DNA of 20,820 bases. Origin: Globomyces pollinis-pini (Eukaryota; Chytridiomycota; Chytridiomycetes; Rhizophydiales; Globomycetaceae). The notes beneath the pieces are model-generated. The model was not told where the DNA came from and made no database searches. It was given only the letters and a program-made list of their open reading frames with translations. Positions 18,659 to 20,820 of the stretch are shown one piece after another (the stretch's first letter is position 1; each line of letters opens with the position of its first letter). The stretch is taken from assembly GCA_025399215.1 (NCBI GenBank), contig MU621380.1, forward strand, positions 1-20,820. The letters run 5' to 3'. The position numbers were made by a program, and so were the translations under genes.

Positions 18659-18891
18659 ATAGTCATGACTTGTAGTTTATTAAACTCGTCAAAAAAATAA
18701 TTGTTACCATTATTCTTGAGTAGTGAATTGAGTTTTTTTTTAAATTGTTTCAGCCGTTTTACTAATGCAGGTTTTTTTATAATATTTGATTGAGATGCGG
18801 TGAACAGATCCCAGTAAAAAGTGGGTCCGACCTTAGTGTTTAGGTTAAGTGGAATCAGATCTTTTTTTAGATTAGCTAACAAATAGAACAT
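18652..18891 (-). CDS. Small ORF of unknown nature downstream of uL4
   Basis: An ATG-started frame of 79 codons overlaps the last 7 nt of uL4 on the opposite strand. The product is Lys/Asn/Leu-rich and has a basic segment ([17 protein letters not shown]). No domain, signal or membrane segment is evident and I recognise no family. If real it would be convergent with uL4, with its 3' UTR inside that gene. An AT-rich intergenic region can produce such a frame by chance. A TAG followed by a possible acceptor lies just upstream, so it might be the last exon of a gene further right, but no partner exon was found. Confidence 0.25.
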   Translation of the reverse strand: MFYLLANLKKDLIPLNLNTKVGPTFYWDLFTASQSNIIKKPALVKRLKQFKKKLNSLLKNNGNNYFFDEFNKLQVMTIY

Positions 18892-19288
18892 CGTGAAAAC
18901 TATGGACTATCACGCCAATACAATCACGTAAGTTTTCTTTCACCAACCGAAACTCTCATAACAAGATGGTGATTTTCATCACAGTGGTAATAGAACTATT
19001 GACAGCAAGTTTAATAACTTGTTTATTCCTTAGTTCGCGAACAGAGTTTGAGATCGTATATAATTTGTAGTACAGTAACTTAAACAAACAAATGTCACTT
19101 GACAATTCTTTCCAAGTACCTAACGAAATAGATCCCTGTGTTTCATGGACTGTTTGAATATCCTAGTTTCATAAATAGATTTTTATGGTTGGTTGTGGGT
19201 CTTTGTGGCTGGCGAAACCAACCATCTATTACTCGGGAACAATAGATAAATAGTGGTAATGAATACTAATCCAAAGTAAAACATAAAA
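18892..19288. promoter_or_regulatory. Upstream region of the secreted Kazal-like gene, with an inverted repeat
   Basis: This 397-bp stretch has no supported gene. An inverted repeat lies at 19174-19230: ATGGTTGGTT (19185-19194) pairs exactly with 19216-19225 across a 21-nt loop. The stem continues as AATAG (19174-19178) with CTATT (19226-19230) past a 6-nt bulge. It sits about 60-115 nt before the ATG at 19289, so it may fall in the promoter or 5' UTR. AT-rich DNA immediately precedes the start codon. Confidence 0.5.
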
Positions 19289-20197
19289 ATGCAATCTACT
19301 TTATTCACTTTATTCATTGCAATTACTTCTGCACTGCCACAAACCAAAATCTGTCCACAAAACGTTGCTCCAGTTTGTGCTTTGAAGAACAATCAAAAGA
19401 TCACCTTTGGTAATGCTTGTAAAGCAGGTGTTGCAGGTGCACAAATTATCAGTAATCAAGCTTGTCCAGTTATTGGAAACTTGAATGATCAATGTCAAGT
19501 CTTTGGTGGTCCAATTGTTGAATGTGGACCATCACTTACTTGTACTTTGAAAGATGCTCGTCTCCCAGATTTAGGTGGTACTTGTCAATTTTTACGTGTT
19601 ATTGGAAACTTGAATGATCAATGTCAAGTGTTTGGTGGACCAATTGTTGAATGTGGACCAGGACTTACTTGTGCCTTGAAAGATGCTCGTCTTCCAGATT
19701 TAGGTGGTACTTGTCAAATTAAACGTGTTGTTGGTCAATTATATGATACCTGTGGTGTTTTCGGAGTTGGTATTCCAATTGTTGATTGTGACAGAGGTCT
19801 TTTCTGTTCATTGAAAGATTCACGTCTACCAGATTTGGGTGGAAAGTGCAGATACAAGGCTGATTTACCAGATGCTCCAGCCGGTACTGATCGATTAACC
19901 ATCTACCAAAAGAATGGTCGTGTTGCCCATGTACCAATTGTTCCAAACACTTGTGTCTATTTACTTCGCCGTGTTGATGGACCAATCAATGGTGCCATGC
20001 TTGAAGTTAGTCCTTTCACAGGTATTCAAACTACTGTTTTCCCAACTACTTACTGTGATGGTCAAGGTAAAGAATTACCAACCTTTGATAACGTTTCTGG
20101 TAAAACCATGAAACAATTCTTATGGAATGATATCGTCTTGAAGAATATGGGACCAAATGAAGAATTCTCTTTTGAAGTCCGTGTTGTTCAAGCTTAA
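19289..20197 (+). CDS. Secreted Cys-rich protein: Kazal-like head, three tandem modules, C-terminal domain
   Basis: A single exon encodes 302 residues. Residues 1-17 form a signal peptide (hydrophobic MQSTLFTLFIAITSALP). Residues 22-59 hold a Kazal-like pattern (C-P-x5-PVC, then N-A-C, then G...C) with four Cys instead of six. Three modules of 43, 43 and 45 residues follow from 61, each with four Cys and the phrase RLPDLGG-x-C, resembling small IGFBP/dickkopf-like knots. About 105 C-terminal residues (from TDRLTIYQKNGRV) look like a beta-rich domain I cannot name. Codon use is smoother than in the intronic genes, suggesting good expression. A role in protease inhibition or at the cell surface is inference from the head domain only. 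AATAAA lies just after the stop. Confidence 0.85.
   Translation: MQSTLFTLFIAITSALPQTKICPQNVAPVCALKNNQKITFGNACKAGVAGAQIISNQACPVIGNLNDQCQVFGGPIVECGPSLTCTLKDARLPDLGGTCQFLRVIGNLNDQCQVFGGPIVECGPGLTCALKDARLPDLGGTCQIKRVVGQLYDTCGVFGVGIPIVDCDRGLFCSLKDSRLPDLGGKCRYKADLPDAPAGTDRLTIYQKNGRVAHVPIVPNTCVYLLRRVDGPINGAMLEVSPFTGIQTTVFPTTYCDGQGKELPTFDNVSGKTMKQFLWNDIVLKNMGPNEEFSFEVRVVQA
19469..19861 (+). repeat. Coding tandem repeat, three units of 129, 129 and 135 nt
   Basis: Units start at 19469, 19598 and 19727. Units 1 and 2 differ at about 11 of 129 bases and 4 of 43 residues, so that duplication is recent. Unit 3 is more diverged and has a two-residue insertion before PIVDC. The four cysteines and the D-x-RLPDLGG core are kept in all three units, so the repeat grows in whole protein modules. 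Confidence 0.9.
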
Positions 20198-20493
20198 GTT
20201 ACCATCAACTAATAAAAATAAACTATCAATTCGTAATCATGTATGCTTATTCTGATCCAAATGAGTATAAATGCTCTATCGAGAAACAGTTCTTGGTAAA
20301 GTACCAGTTGTGATACTTGAAAGGCGATGGTAGCGAAAAAATTGTTAAATTGGGCATTTTTGAAAATCAGAAAAAAAATCTCCGATATCGAGGCAAACTA
20401 TAGAGATAGATATAGATAAGGGTCGAATCTATGAATCTGTTTTCCAATTCTGAATTGGTTTTGATTTCATTGAGATAGTTTGTCAGTCACGTA

Positions 20494-20820
20494 TGATCCC
20501 GATCTCATCAAGGTGTGTCCTTGTATATAGATGAAGGGTTGTTTATACATGAGTATAATGAAGATAAGAATGTGAGCGGTCGTATGACCACTATGAGATT
20601 TGTAATATGTTAGGATTGGGTAAATATAATACTAGGATGCCATATCTTATGTAGATACAGTGGACAATTGAATTGATTGTATGAAGTAATATGGCGACCA
20701 TCCATACCAACTACATCACTGCATCATATCCCAATCCATTAAGATCATTTGTTGGCCTTCACAAGTAGCCCAAAGTATCATCACTAAAATTGTTATTATT
20801 CAAGTGACAAACAAATCCAT
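20494..20820 (-). repeat. Dispersed repeat, right copy, inverted and cut by the window edge
   Basis: The reverse complement aligns with 710-1036 (20820 opposite 710). Differences are sparse from 20820 down to about 20550 and then rise until similarity stops near 20494. The copy carries its version of the hairpin at 20575-20592 and a TATAAA-like string. The alignment is still strong at the last base, so the repeat continues beyond the window. The 296 bp between this repeat and the Kazal-like gene contain an AATAAA signal and a small palindrome (CCAATT-CTG-AATTGG near 20441) but no gene. Confidence 0.8.

Noticed and set aside
20401..20420. Short AGATAG-type repeat run
   Set aside because: Only a few imperfect units; too short to call a microsatellite or regulatory array.
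710..20820. A giant transposon bounded by terminal inverted repeats
   Set aside because: No transposase, integrase, reverse transcriptase or captain-like gene, and the cargo is core housekeeping genes; kept only as an inverted-repeat observation.

Overview
The window is nuclear DNA of a eukaryote with compact, AT-rich genes, probably an early-diverging fungus. The evidence is a cytosolic-type uL4, Nup96, OLA1, ZC3H15/Tma46, a Use1-type SNARE, Pol III tRNA genes with internal boxes and T-run terminators, and two receptors that resemble a 7TM family I associate with Mucoromycota. No taxon can be fixed from sequence alone. The genome's signature is its introns. I reconstruct 37 from reading frame and protein homology. 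All are GT...TAG, and 34 of them are 25-36 nt long. With these removed, every multi-exon gene joins into one frame divisible by three, although one receptor reads through to an early stop because of a frameshift.

Layout, left to right. 1-126: the tail of a trypsin-like (S1) protease. 127-1981: gene-poor DNA holding one copy (710-1036) of a dispersed repeat. 1982-2157: two tRNA genes on the minus strand, one with an abnormal anticodon arm. 2330-3293 (+): Use1-like ER SNARE with a His-rich luminal tail. 3560-4528 (-): DHRS12-like short-chain dehydrogenase. 4982-6517 (+): OLA1 ATPase in 12 exons. 6629-8292 (-): secreted TAP-like alpha/beta hydrolase. 8402-11463 (-): free-standing Nup96. 11575-13406 (-): kinesin motor, kinesin-13-like. 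13703-14628 and 14889-15821 (+): tandem 7TM receptors, the second with a frameshift in TM7. 16125-17416 (-): ZC3H15/Tma46, divergent from 17543-18658 (+): intronless uL4, the two sharing a promoter with TTAGGG motifs. 18652-18891 (-): doubtful small ORF. 19289-20197 (+): secreted Cys-rich protein with a Kazal-like head and three tandem modules. 20494-20820: a second copy of the dispersed repeat, inverted, cut by the window edge.

Functional grouping is loose, as expected for a eukaryote. The clearest link is translation: uL4 and the ribosome-associated ZC3H15 are head-to-head over 126 bp, and OLA1 lies elsewhere in the window. Secreted or surface products (S1 protease fragment, TAP hydrolase, 7TM pair, Kazal-like protein) are scattered among housekeeping genes. 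I see no mobile-element coding genes, CRISPR, operon or viral genes.
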